In this document: one piece after another, positions 1 to 6,392 of the stretch | How the letters are laid out: the number at the start of each line of letters is the position of its first letter | Numbering within the stretch: the first letter of the stretch is position 1 | NCBI GenBank assembly: GCA_947455875.1 | Contig: CANGSD010000002.1 | Coordinates: forward strand, 1 to 13,963 | DNA: 13,963 bases | Source: Comamonadaceae bacterium | Lineage (GTDB): Bacteria > Pseudomonadota > Gammaproteobacteria > Burkholderiales > Burkholderiaceae | Direction of reading: 5' to 3' | Notes under the pieces: model-generated | Databases searched by the model: none | Told to the model about the DNA's origin: nothing | The model's input: the letters and a program-made list of their open reading frames with translations, nothing else | Position numbers and translations under genes: made by a program

Positions 1-1
1 C

Positions 2-106
2 GGCCTGATGGTGGACAACGACGATTTATGCATGACGGCTCTGGACCTGCTCGCAGCTTGCGCGTGTGATATTCGCGAAAGCAGCCTGTTCGACCTGGAG
101 GATTGA
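2..106 (+). CDS. 3' end of an unidentified protein-coding gene (5' end outside the window)
   Basis: An open frame runs in from the left edge and stops at TGA 104-106. It gives 34 residues that end in RESSLFDLED. The visible part is mildly acidic, with a hydrophobic helix-like stretch (TALDLLAACACDI) holding two cysteines. Most codons are G/C-ending, as in the neighbours, although there is one TTA leucine codon, rare at this GC content. I do not recognise the family and assign no function. The stop lies 42 bases before the GDT1-family start, so the two genes could be cotranscribed. The fragment is too short to rule out a chance open frame. Confidence 0.5.
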   Translation, partial: GLMVDNDDLCMTALDLLAACACDIRESSLFDLED

Positions 107-148
107 CACGGAGGCCAACCTGCCGCGCCGGGTACCATGCCCGCCTGC

Positions 149-712
149 ATGGAAGCCTTCCTCCTCTCCACCGGCATCGTCGCCCTGGCCGAAATGGGCG
201 ACAAGACCCAATTGCTCTCCCTCGTTTTGGCTGCGCGTTTTCGCCGGCCTTGGCCCATTCTCTGGGGCATCCTGATCGCCACGCTGGCCAATCACGCGCT
301 GGCCGGTGCGGTGGGCGCCTCGGTCACCGCCTGGCTGGGGCCGCAGTGGCTACGCTGGATCCTGGCCGGCTCCTTCATCGCCATGGCGGTCTGGATGCTC
401 GTGCCCGACAAGCTCGATGACGACGATGCGCCCGATGCGCCGCGTCACAGCGTGCTGGTGACCACCGTCATCGCCTTCTTCCTGGCCGAAATGGGCGACA
501 AGACCCAGGTCGCCACCGTGATGCTGGCCGCCCAATATCAAACCTGGTTCGCGGTGGTGGCGGGCACCACCCTGGGCATGATGCTGGCCAATGCGCCGGT
601 GGTCTGGTTTGGCGAGCGAGTGATGCGCCGCGTGCCGGTGCGCGCCGTGCATCTCGTGTCCGCGCTGATCTTCCTGGGCCTGGGCCTGGCGATCCTGTTC
701 GGCGCGGCTTGA
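149..712 (+). CDS. TMEM165/GDT1 family (UPF0016) cation transporter, probable Mn2+ exporter
   Basis: This is a 187-residue integral membrane protein built from two homologous halves. Each half carries the family signature EMGDKTQ, with the acidic residues at E15 and E114, in a membrane segment. An acidic linker ([12 protein letters not shown], about residues 87-98) joins the halves. About six membrane helices are expected. Characterised members export Mn2+ (bacterial MneA/Mnx) or move Mn2+/Ca2+ into the Golgi or chloroplast, with the two E-x-G-D-K-T motifs forming the ion site; Mn2+ export here is inferred from the family. I chose ATG 149 because family members usually begin MEAFL(V/L)STG. 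ATG 137 would add four residues. Neither start has a good Shine-Dalgarno at normal spacing; a GGAGG-like stretch at 110-114 is too far away. No Mn riboswitch is visible upstream. Confidence 0.93.
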   Translation: MEAFLLSTGIVALAEMGDKTQLLSLVLAARFRRPWPILWGILIATLANHALAGAVGASVTAWLGPQWLRWILAGSFIAMAVWMLVPDKLDDDDAPDAPRHSVLVTTVIAFFLAEMGDKTQVATVMLAAQYQTWFAVVAGTTLGMMLANAPVVWFGERVMRRVPVRAVHLVSALIFLGLGLAILFGAA

Positions 713-738
713 GGCCGGGCCCTGCGCGGGGCGGACGC

Positions 739-744
739 TATACT
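739..744 (+). promoter_or_regulatory. Probable -10 element of the metX leader promoter
   Basis: TATACT differs from the sigma-70 consensus TATAAT at one base. A start site 7-10 bases downstream would fall at about 751-754, immediately before the first paired base of the riboswitch aptamer at 755. That is where a SAM-II RNA should begin. No convincing -35 hexamer is present at 16-18 bases; the region is GC-rich (GGGCCC-like). The call rests mainly on the -10 match and its position. Confidence 0.5.
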
Positions 745-754
745 GGCCGCTTCC

Positions 755-811
755 AGCGCCGATTTGCTTCCGATTGCGGGCGCTTTTAACAAATACCGCT
801 AAAGACGAAGC
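755..811 (+). promoter_or_regulatory. SAM-II riboswitch aptamer (S-adenosylmethionine-sensing pseudoknot) upstream of metX
   Basis: Helix P1 is a perfect 6-bp stem, AGCGCC (755-760) with GGCGCT (779-784). Its loop begins with GATTT (761-765) and contains GATTGC (772-777), matching the conserved L1 pattern GAUUU...UUGC of SAM-II. The 3' tail carries AAAT (791-794) and the conserved GCTAAA (798-803). Two pseudoknot helices form in the SAM-II topology: GCG (776-778) with CGC (797-799), possibly extended by G779/C796, and GCTTC (766-770) with GAAGC (807-811). SAM-II is known upstream of metA/metX/metZ-type genes, mostly in alphaproteobacteria, where it represses on binding SAM. I compared it with the class consensus from memory; no covariance-model score was run. 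Position, conserved bases and compensating helices all agree. Confidence 0.88.
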
Positions 812-818
812 CCGGACC

Positions 819-850
819 ACCGGCCTCGTGTGCAGCGATGCCGGTTTTTT
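819..850 (+). terminator. Intrinsic terminator between the SAM-II aptamer and metX (attenuator)
   Basis: ACCGGC (819-824) pairs perfectly with GCCGGT (840-845). Inside, after one C/T mismatch, TCG (826-828) pairs with CGA (836-838), closing a 7-base loop. T846-850 continue the U-tract, so six consecutive T (845-850) sit at and after the stem base. The hairpin begins 8 bases after the aptamer and ends 7 bases before the metX ATG, so it is a leader attenuator. A small competing hairpin, CCGG (812-815) with CCGG (820-823), would break the terminator stem and could act as antiterminator; that pairing is only a suggestion. Confidence 0.8.
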
Positions 851-857
851 CTTGCCC

Positions 858-2006
858 ATGACTCTGGTCGCCCACGCGCAGTCCATGCATTTCGAGGCCC
901 CGCTGCCCTTGCAGTGCGGCGCCTCGGTGCGCGCCTACGACCTGGCCTACGAGACCTACGGCACGCTCAACGCCGATCGCAGCAACGCGGTGCTGATTTG
1001 TCATGCCTTGAATGCCTCGCACCATGTCGCGGGCGTCTACGCCGGCCAGGACAAGTCCGAGGGCTGGTGGGACACCCTGATCGGCCCGGGCAAGCCGGTG
1101 GACACCGATCGCTTTTTCGTGATCGGCGTGAACAACCTGGGCTCGTGCTTTGGCTCCACCGGCCCCATGCACCTGAACCCGGACACCGGCCGCGTCTATG
1201 GCGCCGACTTCCCGGTGGTGACGGTGGAAGACTGGGTCGATGCCCAGGCCCGATTGCTCGACGCGCTGGGCATTTCAACGCTGGCTGCGGTGATGGGCGG
1301 CAGCCTCGGCGGCATGCAGGCCCTGTCGTGGACGCTGCGCTATCCCGATCGCGTACGCCATGCGGCGGTGATCGCCAGCGCCCCCAACCTGAACGCCGAG
1401 AACATCGCCTTCAACGAAGTGGCCCGACGCGCCATCGTCACCGACCCCGACTTTCATGGCGGCCACTTCTATCAGCACGGTGTGGTGCCCAAACGAGGCC
1501 TGCGCATCGCGCGCATGATCGGCCACATCACCTACCTGTCCGACGACGTGATGAACGCCAAGTTCGGCCGCGACCTGCGCCGCTCGGTTGGCGATGCCGC
1601 CCAAGACCGCTATCTCTATTCCACCCAGGACATCGAATTCCAGATCGAGAGCTACCTGCGCTATCAGGGCGACAAGTTCAGCGAATATTTCGACGCCAAC
1701 ACCTATCTCCTGATCACCCGCGCCCTCGATTACTTCGATCCGGCGCGCGAACACGGTGGCAATCTGGCGCAGGCCCTGTCGGCTGCCACCGCCAAGTTTC
1801 TGCTCGTGAGCTTCACCACCGACTGGCGCTTCTCGCCCGCGCGCAGCCGCGAGATGGTCAAGGCGCTGCTCGATAACGGCCGCCATGTGAGCTATGCCGA
1901 GGTCGATGCCCCGCACGGCCACGACGCCTTCTTGCTCGACGACCCGCGCTACATGGCGGTGGTGCGCGCGTGGTTTGACCGGATTGCTGCGGAGGTCACA
2001 TGCTGA
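858..2006 (+). CDS. metX: Homoserine O-acyltransferase MetX (acetyl- or succinyl-transferase)
   Basis: MetX acylates the hydroxyl of L-homoserine using acetyl-CoA or succinyl-CoA, the first committed step of methionine synthesis in the cytoplasm. The 382-residue product has the alpha/beta-hydrolase fold signatures of the family: [12 protein letters not shown] near the N-terminus, [16 protein letters not shown], and the nucleophile elbow GGSLGGMQ with Ser149. The rest of the triad is probably Asp322 in TDWRFSP and His355 in PHGHDAF. Many Burkholderiales homologues are annotated as succinyltransferases (MetXS); I cannot decide the acyl donor by eye. ATG 858 fits the usual family N-terminus (MTLVA...MHFEAPLPL). 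In-frame GTG 828 and TTG 852 also exist but fall in the terminator hairpin and just after its U-tract. No Shine-Dalgarno is visible before 858. Expression is probably controlled by the SAM-II leader. The stop overlaps the metW start. Confidence 0.96.
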   Translation: MTLVAHAQSMHFEAPLPLQCGASVRAYDLAYETYGTLNADRSNAVLICHALNASHHVAGVYAGQDKSEGWWDTLIGPGKPVDTDRFFVIGVNNLGSCFGSTGPMHLNPDTGRVYGADFPVVTVEDWVDAQARLLDALGISTLAAVMGGSLGGMQALSWTLRYPDRVRHAAVIASAPNLNAENIAFNEVARRAIVTDPDFHGGHFYQHGVVPKRGLRIARMIGHITYLSDDVMNAKFGRDLRRSVGDAAQDRYLYSTQDIEFQIESYLRYQGDKFSEYFDANTYLLITRALDYFDPAREHGGNLAQALSAATAKFLLVSFTTDWRFSPARSREMVKALLDNGRHVSYAEVDAPHGHDAFLLDDPRYMAVVRAWFDRIAAEVTC

Positions 2007-2572
2007 TGCAATCGATCGCCCGCATGGTGCCTCCCGGCTCGCGCGTGCTCGATTTAGGCTGCGGCGACGGTGCCCTGCTCGAGCTGCTCAAACGCGAACG
2101 CGGATGCACCGGCTACGGTGTCGAGATCGCCGACGCCAATGTGCTGGCTTGTGTGAAGCGCGGCGTCGACGTCATCCAGTTAAACCTCGACGAGGGTCTG
2201 GCGATGTTCGACGACAACAGCTTCGACGTCGTCTTGCAGATCGACACCTTGCAGCACCTGCGCAACACCGAGACTATGCTGGTCGAGACCGCGCGCGTGG
2301 GCCGCGTGGGCATCGTTGCCTTCCCCAATTTCGCGCACTGGCCCAATCGTCTGGCGGTGCTGCGCGGGCGCATGCCGGTCACGCGCCGCTTGCCCTATCA
2401 GTGGTACGACACACCCAACATCCGCGTGGGCACCTTTAAAGACTTCGAAGTCCTGGCCACCAAGAACAAGCTGTCCATCCTCGACGCCTTCGGCTTGCAG
2501 GACGACCGCGAGGTGCGCGTGTTGCCCAATGTGCGCGCCGCCACCGCGGTGTTTCGCTTCGAGCGGGGCTGA
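2000..2572 (+). CDS. metW: Methionine biosynthesis protein MetW (class I methyltransferase fold)
   Basis: MetW is a 190-residue Rossmann-fold protein found almost always beside metX in proteobacteria. It carries the SAM-binding motif [10 protein letters not shown] (residues 16-24), followed by GYGVEI and, in the second half, [10 protein letters not shown] and [10 protein letters not shown], which are typical of MetW. Its exact reaction is not settled; it is linked to methionine synthesis and thought to act together with MetX. The ATG overlaps the metX stop by 7 bases (ATGCTGA). A second in-frame ATG at 2006 overlaps the stop by one base. GGAGG at 1991-1995 lies 4 bases from the first and 10 from the second, so either could be used. 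The overlap implies translational coupling, and metW should fall under the same SAM-II control. Confidence 0.94.
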   Translation: MLMQSIARMVPPGSRVLDLGCGDGALLELLKRERGCTGYGVEIADANVLACVKRGVDVIQLNLDEGLAMFDDNSFDVVLQIDTLQHLRNTETMLVETARVGRVGIVAFPNFAHWPNRLAVLRGRMPVTRRLPYQWYDTPNIRVGTFKDFEVLATKNKLSILDAFGLQDDREVRVLPNVRAATAVFRFERG

Positions 2573-2584
2573 GCCCGGGGCCCT

Positions 2585-3907
2585 GTGAGCAACATCCCCT
2601 TGCTCGAGGCCTTGAAGTTCTGGTTGAAGCTGGGCTTCATCAGCTTCGGCGGGCCGGCGGGCCAGATCGCCCTCATGCACCGCGAGTTGGTCGATCGTCG
2701 GCGCTGGATCTCGGAGCGGCGCTTTTTGCACGCGCTCAATTACTGCATGCTGCTGCCCGGCCCCGAGGCCCAGCAACTGGCCACCTATCTGGGGTGGCTG
2801 ATGCACCGCACCTGGGGCGGTATCCTGGCGGGCACACTGTTCGTGCTGCCCTCGCTGGCGATCTTGGTGGGTCTAAGCGCGGTGTATGTGGTCTATGGTC
2901 ACCTGCCCTTTGTGGCCGGCGTGTTCTACGGCATCAAGCCCGCGGTGGCGGCCATCGTGCTGCACGCGGTGTGGCGCATCGGCTCGCGCACGCTGCGGCA
3001 TCCGCGTCAGACGCCCGCCTTGTGGGTGATCGCCGTGGGCAGCTTTGTGGCGATCGCGGTGTTGGCGATTCCCTTTCCTTGGGTGATCGCCTCGGCCGCC
3101 TTGGCCGGTGTGATGGGGGCGCGCTGGACTCCCGGCCAGTTTGCGATGTCGGGTAGCGGTCATGCCGCGTCGGTGGCGCCCCACGCCCCGGCCCTGATTG
3201 ATGACGACACACCGGCGCCCGATCACGCACGTTTCTCGCGCCGACGTCTGGCCTGCGTGGTGGCGGTCGGCCTGGCGCTTTGGGCGGTGCCGATGGCGTA
3301 CTTGTTCTTCACCCAGGGCGCGCAGGGCACGTTCACGCAGATGGCCTGGTTTTTCAGCAAGGCGGCGATGCTCACCTTCGGTGGGGCCTATGCCGTGCTG
3401 CCCTATGTGTACCAGGGCGCGGTTGAACACCACCAGTGGCTGTCCGGGGCGCAGATGATGGACGGCCTGGCGCTGGGTGAGAGCACGCCCGGGCCCCTGA
3501 TCATGGTGGTGGCCTTTGTTGGCTTCCTGGGCGGCTGGGCCCGCCAGGTGCTGGGGCCGGACGCCTTGTTCCTCGGGGCCACGCTGGCGGCCTGCGTGGT
3601 CACCTGGTTCACCTTCCTGCCCTCGTTCATCTTCATCCTGGCGGGTGGCCCGTTGGTCGAGTCCACGCGCGGCCAGTTGCGGTTCACCGCGCCCCTGACC
3701 GCCATCACCGCTGCCGTCGTGGGCGTGATCGCTAGCCTGGGCCTGGTGTTCCTCGCGCACGTCGGCTGGGGCCCGGCGGGGCCCGACCTCGTGGCGCTGG
3801 CGCTCACCGCCCTGGCCTTGTGGGCGCTGGCGGGGCGCAGCTGGAATGTGATGGCCGTGATCGCCGGTTGCGGCGTGCTCGGGCTGGGCTTGCAAATGGT
3901 TGCGTAA
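2585..3907 (+). CDS. chrA: Chromate efflux transporter ChrA, two-domain (long) CHR family
   Basis: The 440-residue membrane protein has two homologous CHR halves, the long bidomain form usual in proteobacteria. The N-terminal half has GFISFGGPAGQ (residues 17-27) and LPGPEAQQLATYLGW (57-71). The C-terminal half has the parallel motifs TFGGAYAVLPYV (264-275) and ESTPGPL (299-305). About ten or more hydrophobic helices flank a polar linker around residues 195-220. Characterised ChrA proteins export chromate across the inner membrane, driven by the proton gradient; sulfate is an analogue of chromate. GTG 2585 is the start, 12 bases after metW; the Shine-Dalgarno is weak. No chrB-type regulator is nearby. 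Its position behind metXW suggests cotranscription with them. A link to sulfur-oxyanion handling is conceivable but only inferred. Confidence 0.93.
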   Translation: MSNIPLLEALKFWLKLGFISFGGPAGQIALMHRELVDRRRWISERRFLHALNYCMLLPGPEAQQLATYLGWLMHRTWGGILAGTLFVLPSLAILVGLSAVYVVYGHLPFVAGVFYGIKPAVAAIVLHAVWRIGSRTLRHPRQTPALWVIAVGSFVAIAVLAIPFPWVIASAALAGVMGARWTPGQFAMSGSGHAASVAPHAPALIDDDTPAPDHARFSRRRLACVVAVGLALWAVPMAYLFFTQGAQGTFTQMAWFFSKAAMLTFGGAYAVLPYVYQGAVEHHQWLSGAQMMDGLALGESTPGPLIMVVAFVGFLGGWARQVLGPDALFLGATLAACVVTWFTFLPSFIFILAGGPLVESTRGQLRFTAPLTAITAAVVGVIASLGLVFLAHVGWGPAGPDLVALALTALALWALAGRSWNVMAVIAGCGVLGLGLQMVA

Positions 3908-3927
3908 AACGAGTTCCTTCGTATACT
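3900..3927 (+). promoter_or_regulatory. Probable sigma-70 promoter for the 3959-4880 gene pair
   Basis: TTGCGT (3900-3905) and TATACT (3922-3927) are spaced by 16 bases and match the -35 and -10 consensus at four and five of six positions. The -35 overlaps the last codons of chrA. A start site near 3934 leaves a leader of about 25 bases before ATG 3959, with AAGGA (3949-3953) as ribosome-binding site 5 bases upstream of the ATG. The lower GC of 3908-3950 compared with its surroundings fits a promoter. Confidence 0.55.
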
Positions 3928-3958
3928 TTCCGGGATCTTTTGAGGTCCAAGGAATGTC

Positions 3959-4351
3959 ATGAGCGGCAACCTGCCTATTGGCGCCATCTCCCCGCTGCCC
4001 TTTTCTGCACCTGCCTACCGCACGGGCACCTCCGCGCCCGTGTCGGCCCGGTCTTTTGCCTCGGTGCTGGCGGGCGCGCCCTCGCCGGCCCCTGCGCCCG
4101 GTGCGTCGGCGGGTGGCATGCACGATGCCGCTCTCGCGCAGCCCTTGATCCCGCTGGCCATTCGCCTGCCGGTGGCGGCGGGCGAGCAGTTCGCGGGGCG
4201 GGCTCTGGCCGCCGCCGATCTGTCCGTGGCACTCTGGCCGCCCGTCACCGAGCGCGTGGCCGTGCCGGTGGCGACCGCCGCGACCTCCGATCAGGTCGAC
4301 GCCATCCAGCCGCCGGATCGAATGAGTCGCCTGCTGCCCGGGCGGGTCTGA
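3959..4351 (+). CDS. Hypothetical 130-residue Ala/Pro-rich protein; possible client of the adjacent chaperone
   Basis: I do not recognise this protein. ATG 3959 has a good Shine-Dalgarno (AAGGA) and its own promoter candidate, and codons are strongly G/C-ending, so the gene is probably real. The first 50 residues are rich in Ser, Pro, Ala and Thr with almost no acidic residues (for example SARSFASVLAGAPSPAPAP) and are likely disordered. The middle (about 60-105) has short hydrophobic, strand-like runs such as IPLAIRLPVAAGEQF, and the tail is MSRLLPGRV. There is no cleavable signal peptide and no membrane helix. The next gene, 10 bases on, encodes a CesT-type chaperone. A disordered Ser/Pro/Ala-rich N-terminus beside such a chaperone resembles a type III secretion substrate, but this is inference. 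It could equally be a cytoplasmic partner of the chaperone-like protein. Confidence 0.65.
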   Translation: MSGNLPIGAISPLPFSAPAYRTGTSAPVSARSFASVLAGAPSPAPAPGASAGGMHDAALAQPLIPLAIRLPVAAGEQFAGRALAAADLSVALWPPVTERVAVPVATAATSDQVDAIQPPDRMSRLLPGRV

Positions 4352-4361
4352 GGGGCGCCCC

Positions 4362-4880
4362 GTGTTGATGAATCCTGGCACCCCTCTCCACACCTCGGCC
4401 CACGCTTTGCCCGGGCCCCTGCTCACAGACGCCCAGCAATCTGCCCAGGCCATGGCGGCCGAGGCGGCTCAGCGATTCCAGACCCTGCTGCCCCGGGTGG
4501 TGCGGCGCATGGTCGGCGACGGCGAAGACGCCCGCCAGGCGCTGGAGAGCGGCGGCTTTGTGTTGGACGACGCGGTGATCGTCATGCGCCTGAACCCCGA
4601 CACCTCGATGCTCGAGTTCTTCTGCGACATCGGTCAGCCCCAAACGCACTCGCTCGAGGCGAACTACCGAACCGCCTTGCAGATGAACCTGTGCCGCACC
4701 TACCCGGGCGTGACCTTCGGCCTGCACCCTGAGTCGGGCCGCCTGGTGGCCACCAGCGCCATGCACATGATGCTGTTCGCCGATGACGAGGTCTGCCTCA
4801 ACGCCTTGCAGATGCTCGCCAGCCTGGTGCGGCAACTGAAGTCGCAGCGCACCTTCCTCATCGAGGAAGACGGCGCGTAA
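4362..4880 (+). CDS. CesT/Tir-chaperone-like (type III secretion chaperone family) protein
   Basis: The 172-residue product has an N-terminal helical extension (about 1-60), then a pattern resembling CesT/SycE-type chaperones: FVLDDAVIVMRLNPD, then LEFFCDIGQP (residues 84-93), then a helix beginning LEANYRTAL, then GVTFGLHPESGRLVATS and a long C-terminal helix. Members form small acidic dimers that bind the N-terminal region of secreted effectors in the cytoplasm. The match is by pattern and weaker than for the housekeeping genes. The start is uncertain: GTG 4362, TTG 4365 and ATG 4368 are consecutive in-frame candidates. GAGGGG (4350-4355) lies 6, 9 and 12 bases from them, which favours GTG. 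No secretion apparatus gene is in the window, so the protein may be an orphan chaperone or a repurposed fold. Confidence 0.72.
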   Translation: MLMNPGTPLHTSAHALPGPLLTDAQQSAQAMAAEAAQRFQTLLPRVVRRMVGDGEDARQALESGGFVLDDAVIVMRLNPDTSMLEFFCDIGQPQTHSLEANYRTALQMNLCRTYPGVTFGLHPESGRLVATSAMHMMLFADDEVCLNALQMLASLVRQLKSQRTFLIEEDGA

Positions 4881-4900
4881 GCGAAGACGACTGCGCGTAA
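4866..4900 (+). repeat. Imperfect tandem duplication over the stop of the CesT-like gene
   Basis: GAAGACGGCGCGTAA (4866-4880) is followed two bases later by GAAGACGACTGCGCGTAA (4883-4900). The copies share GAAGACG and GCGCGTAA and differ by a 3-base insertion and no other clear change. The first copy encodes the last residues and the stop of the chaperone-like gene; the second lies in the short gap before the M20 gene and also ends in TAA. Confidence 0.6.
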
Positions 4901-4910
4901 AGTGGTGGGC

Positions 4911-6392
4911 ATGAATGCCCCCCTGCACCGAGAACTCCCCGCCACCGCCCTCGACGCCGCCCAGGCGCTGGCCCAGGTCAGTCGCCAATGGGATGGCGAC
5001 ATCGTTCGCCAGCTGACCGACTACATCGCGATCCCGGCCAAGTCGCCGGGCTTTGACCCGGATTGGGCCGCGCACGGCCACATCGACTCCGTGCTGCGCA
5101 ACGCCGCGGCCTGGGTCGAGGCCCAGAAGGTCCAGGGTCTGACGCTGGAGATCGTGCGCCTGCCCGGTCGCACGCCGGTGCTGTTCTTCGAGGTAGCGGC
5201 CACGCGCGCGGCAAGCGCGGGCAGCGCCCAGACCGTGCTGATGTACGGCCACCTGGACAAGCAGCCCGAGTTCACCGGCTGGCGCAACGACCTGGGCCCC
5301 TGGACGCCCAAGTACGAAGACGGCAAGTTGTATGGCCGCGGCGGCGCCGACGATGGCTACGCGGTCTACGCCAGCATCGCGGCGGTGCAGGCCTTGCAGG
5401 CGCAGAAGGTGCCGCATCCGCGCATCGTCGGCTTGATCGAAACCTGCGAGGAATCGGGCTCTTACGACCTGCTGCCCTATGTCGACGCGCTGCGCGCGCG
5501 CCTGGGCGATGTAGGCCTGGTGATCTGCCTTGATTCAGGTGCGGGCAACTACGACCAGCTGTGGCTCACCACTTCGCTGCGCGGCATGGCGGGCGGCACG
5601 CTCAAGGTGCAGGTGCTGACCGAAGGCGTGCACTCGGGCGACGCCTCGGGCCTGGTGCCTTCGAGCTTTCGCATCATGCGGCAGGTGCTCGATCGGCTCG
5701 AGGACAGCGCCACCGGGCGCCTGCTGCCCGCCAGCTTTCACTGCGAGGTGCCCACCGACCGCCTGGCGCAGGCGCGCGCCACCGCCGCCATCCTGGGCGA
5801 CGCCTTGTACCAGCGCTTTCCCTGGGCCCACGCCGATTGCGAGGGCTCGACCAGCTTCACCCTGCCCACCACCACCGACCCGCTGCAGGCCCTGCTCAAT
5901 CGCACCTGGATCCCGACGCTGTCGGTGACGGGCGCCGAGGGCCTGCCCTCGCTGCAAGACGCGGGCAATGTGCTGCGGCCCTACACCGCCTTCAAGCTGT
6001 CGCTGCGCTTGCCGCCGCTGGTCGATGCCGCGCAGGCGGTGCAGCGGCTCAAGGCCCTGCTCGAAGACAACGCCCCGTATCAGGCCCGCGTCACCTTCGA
6101 GCCCGGCGGCGCCGCCACCGGCTGGAACGCGCCGGCCGCCACGCCCTGGTTCGAGCAGGCCTTGCAGCACGCCTCGCAGGCGCATTTCGGCGCGCCCTGC
6201 GGCTACATCGGCCAGGGCGGCACGATTCCGCTGATGAACATGCTCAGTGCAGGCTTTCCGTCGGCGCAGATGATGGTGTGTGGTGTGCTCGGTCCGCGCA
6301 GCAACGCACACGGCCCCAACGAATTTCTGCACGTGCCCTACGCCAAGCGCCTCACGGCCGCTGTGGCCGAGGTTATTGCGCGGATGCCTTGA
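4911..6392 (+). CDS. M20 family metallopeptidase (dipeptidase-like, two-zinc)
   Basis: The 493-residue enzyme belongs to the M20/M28-type co-catalytic zinc hydrolases, CNDP/dipeptidase branch, which split dipeptides or related amides in the cytoplasm. Predicted metal ligands are His114 (MYGHLDKQP, with Asp116 positioning it), Asp147 (GRGGADDGYA, bridging), Glu181, Asp208 (LDSGAGNYD) and His474 (NEFLHVPYAK). Glu180 of the CEESGS motif is the likely general base. The dimerisation or lid domain lies between about residues 220 and 390, starting near GGTLKVQVLTEGVHSGDASG. The substrate cannot be read from the sequence. ATG 4911 is preferred; GTG 4902 would add three residues, and both have only a weak GGTGGG-like upstream stretch. 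The gene lies 30 bases after the chaperone-like gene, and its end overlaps the convergent MFS gene by 20 bases. Confidence 0.92.
   Translation: MNAPLHRELPATALDAAQALAQVSRQWDGDIVRQLTDYIAIPAKSPGFDPDWAAHGHIDSVLRNAAAWVEAQKVQGLTLEIVRLPGRTPVLFFEVAATRAASAGSAQTVLMYGHLDKQPEFTGWRNDLGPWTPKYEDGKLYGRGGADDGYAVYASIAAVQALQAQKVPHPRIVGLIETCEESGSYDLLPYVDALRARLGDVGLVICLDSGAGNYDQLWLTTSLRGMAGGTLKVQVLTEGVHSGDASGLVPSSFRIMRQVLDRLEDSATGRLLPASFHCEVPTDRLAQARATAAILGDALYQRFPWAHADCEGSTSFTLPTTTDPLQALLNRTWIPTLSVTGAEGLPSLQDAGNVLRPYTAFKLSLRLPPLVDAAQAVQRLKALLEDNAPYQARVTFEPGGAATGWNAPAATPWFEQALQHASQAHFGAPCGYIGQGGTIPLMNMLSAGFPSAQMMVCGVLGPRSNAHGPNEFLHVPYAKRLTAAVAEVIARMP

Noticed and set aside
1..148. Manganese (yybP-ykoY) riboswitch in front of the GDT1-family transporter
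   Set aside because: Such elements often precede this family, but only 42 bases separate the genes and I could not find the conserved GGGGAGUAG-like and paired loop sequences.
713..738. Hairpin GCCC...GGGC after the GDT1-family gene as a terminator
   Set aside because: The stem is short and no T-run follows; the GC-rich patch alone explains it.
3908..3958. Hrp/PIP-box type regulatory site for the chaperone pair
   Set aside because: I looked for TTCG-N16-TTCG and GGAACC-type boxes upstream of 3959 and found neither.
4352..4361. Perfect palindrome GGGGCGCCCC before the chaperone-like gene
   Set aside because: Expected by chance at this GC content, and it includes the probable Shine-Dalgarno; no sign of an operator.
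4149..4361. Reading the 130-residue gene and the chaperone-like gene as one frameshifted protein
   Set aside because: Each has its own start with a ribosome-binding site, and the first ends in a clean stop 10 bases before the second; composition differs between them.
2873..4453. 526-codon open frame on the - strand opposite chrA and the small gene
   Set aside because: His/Arg/Gly-rich composition typical of an antisense shadow; the + strand holds a full ChrA with family motifs.
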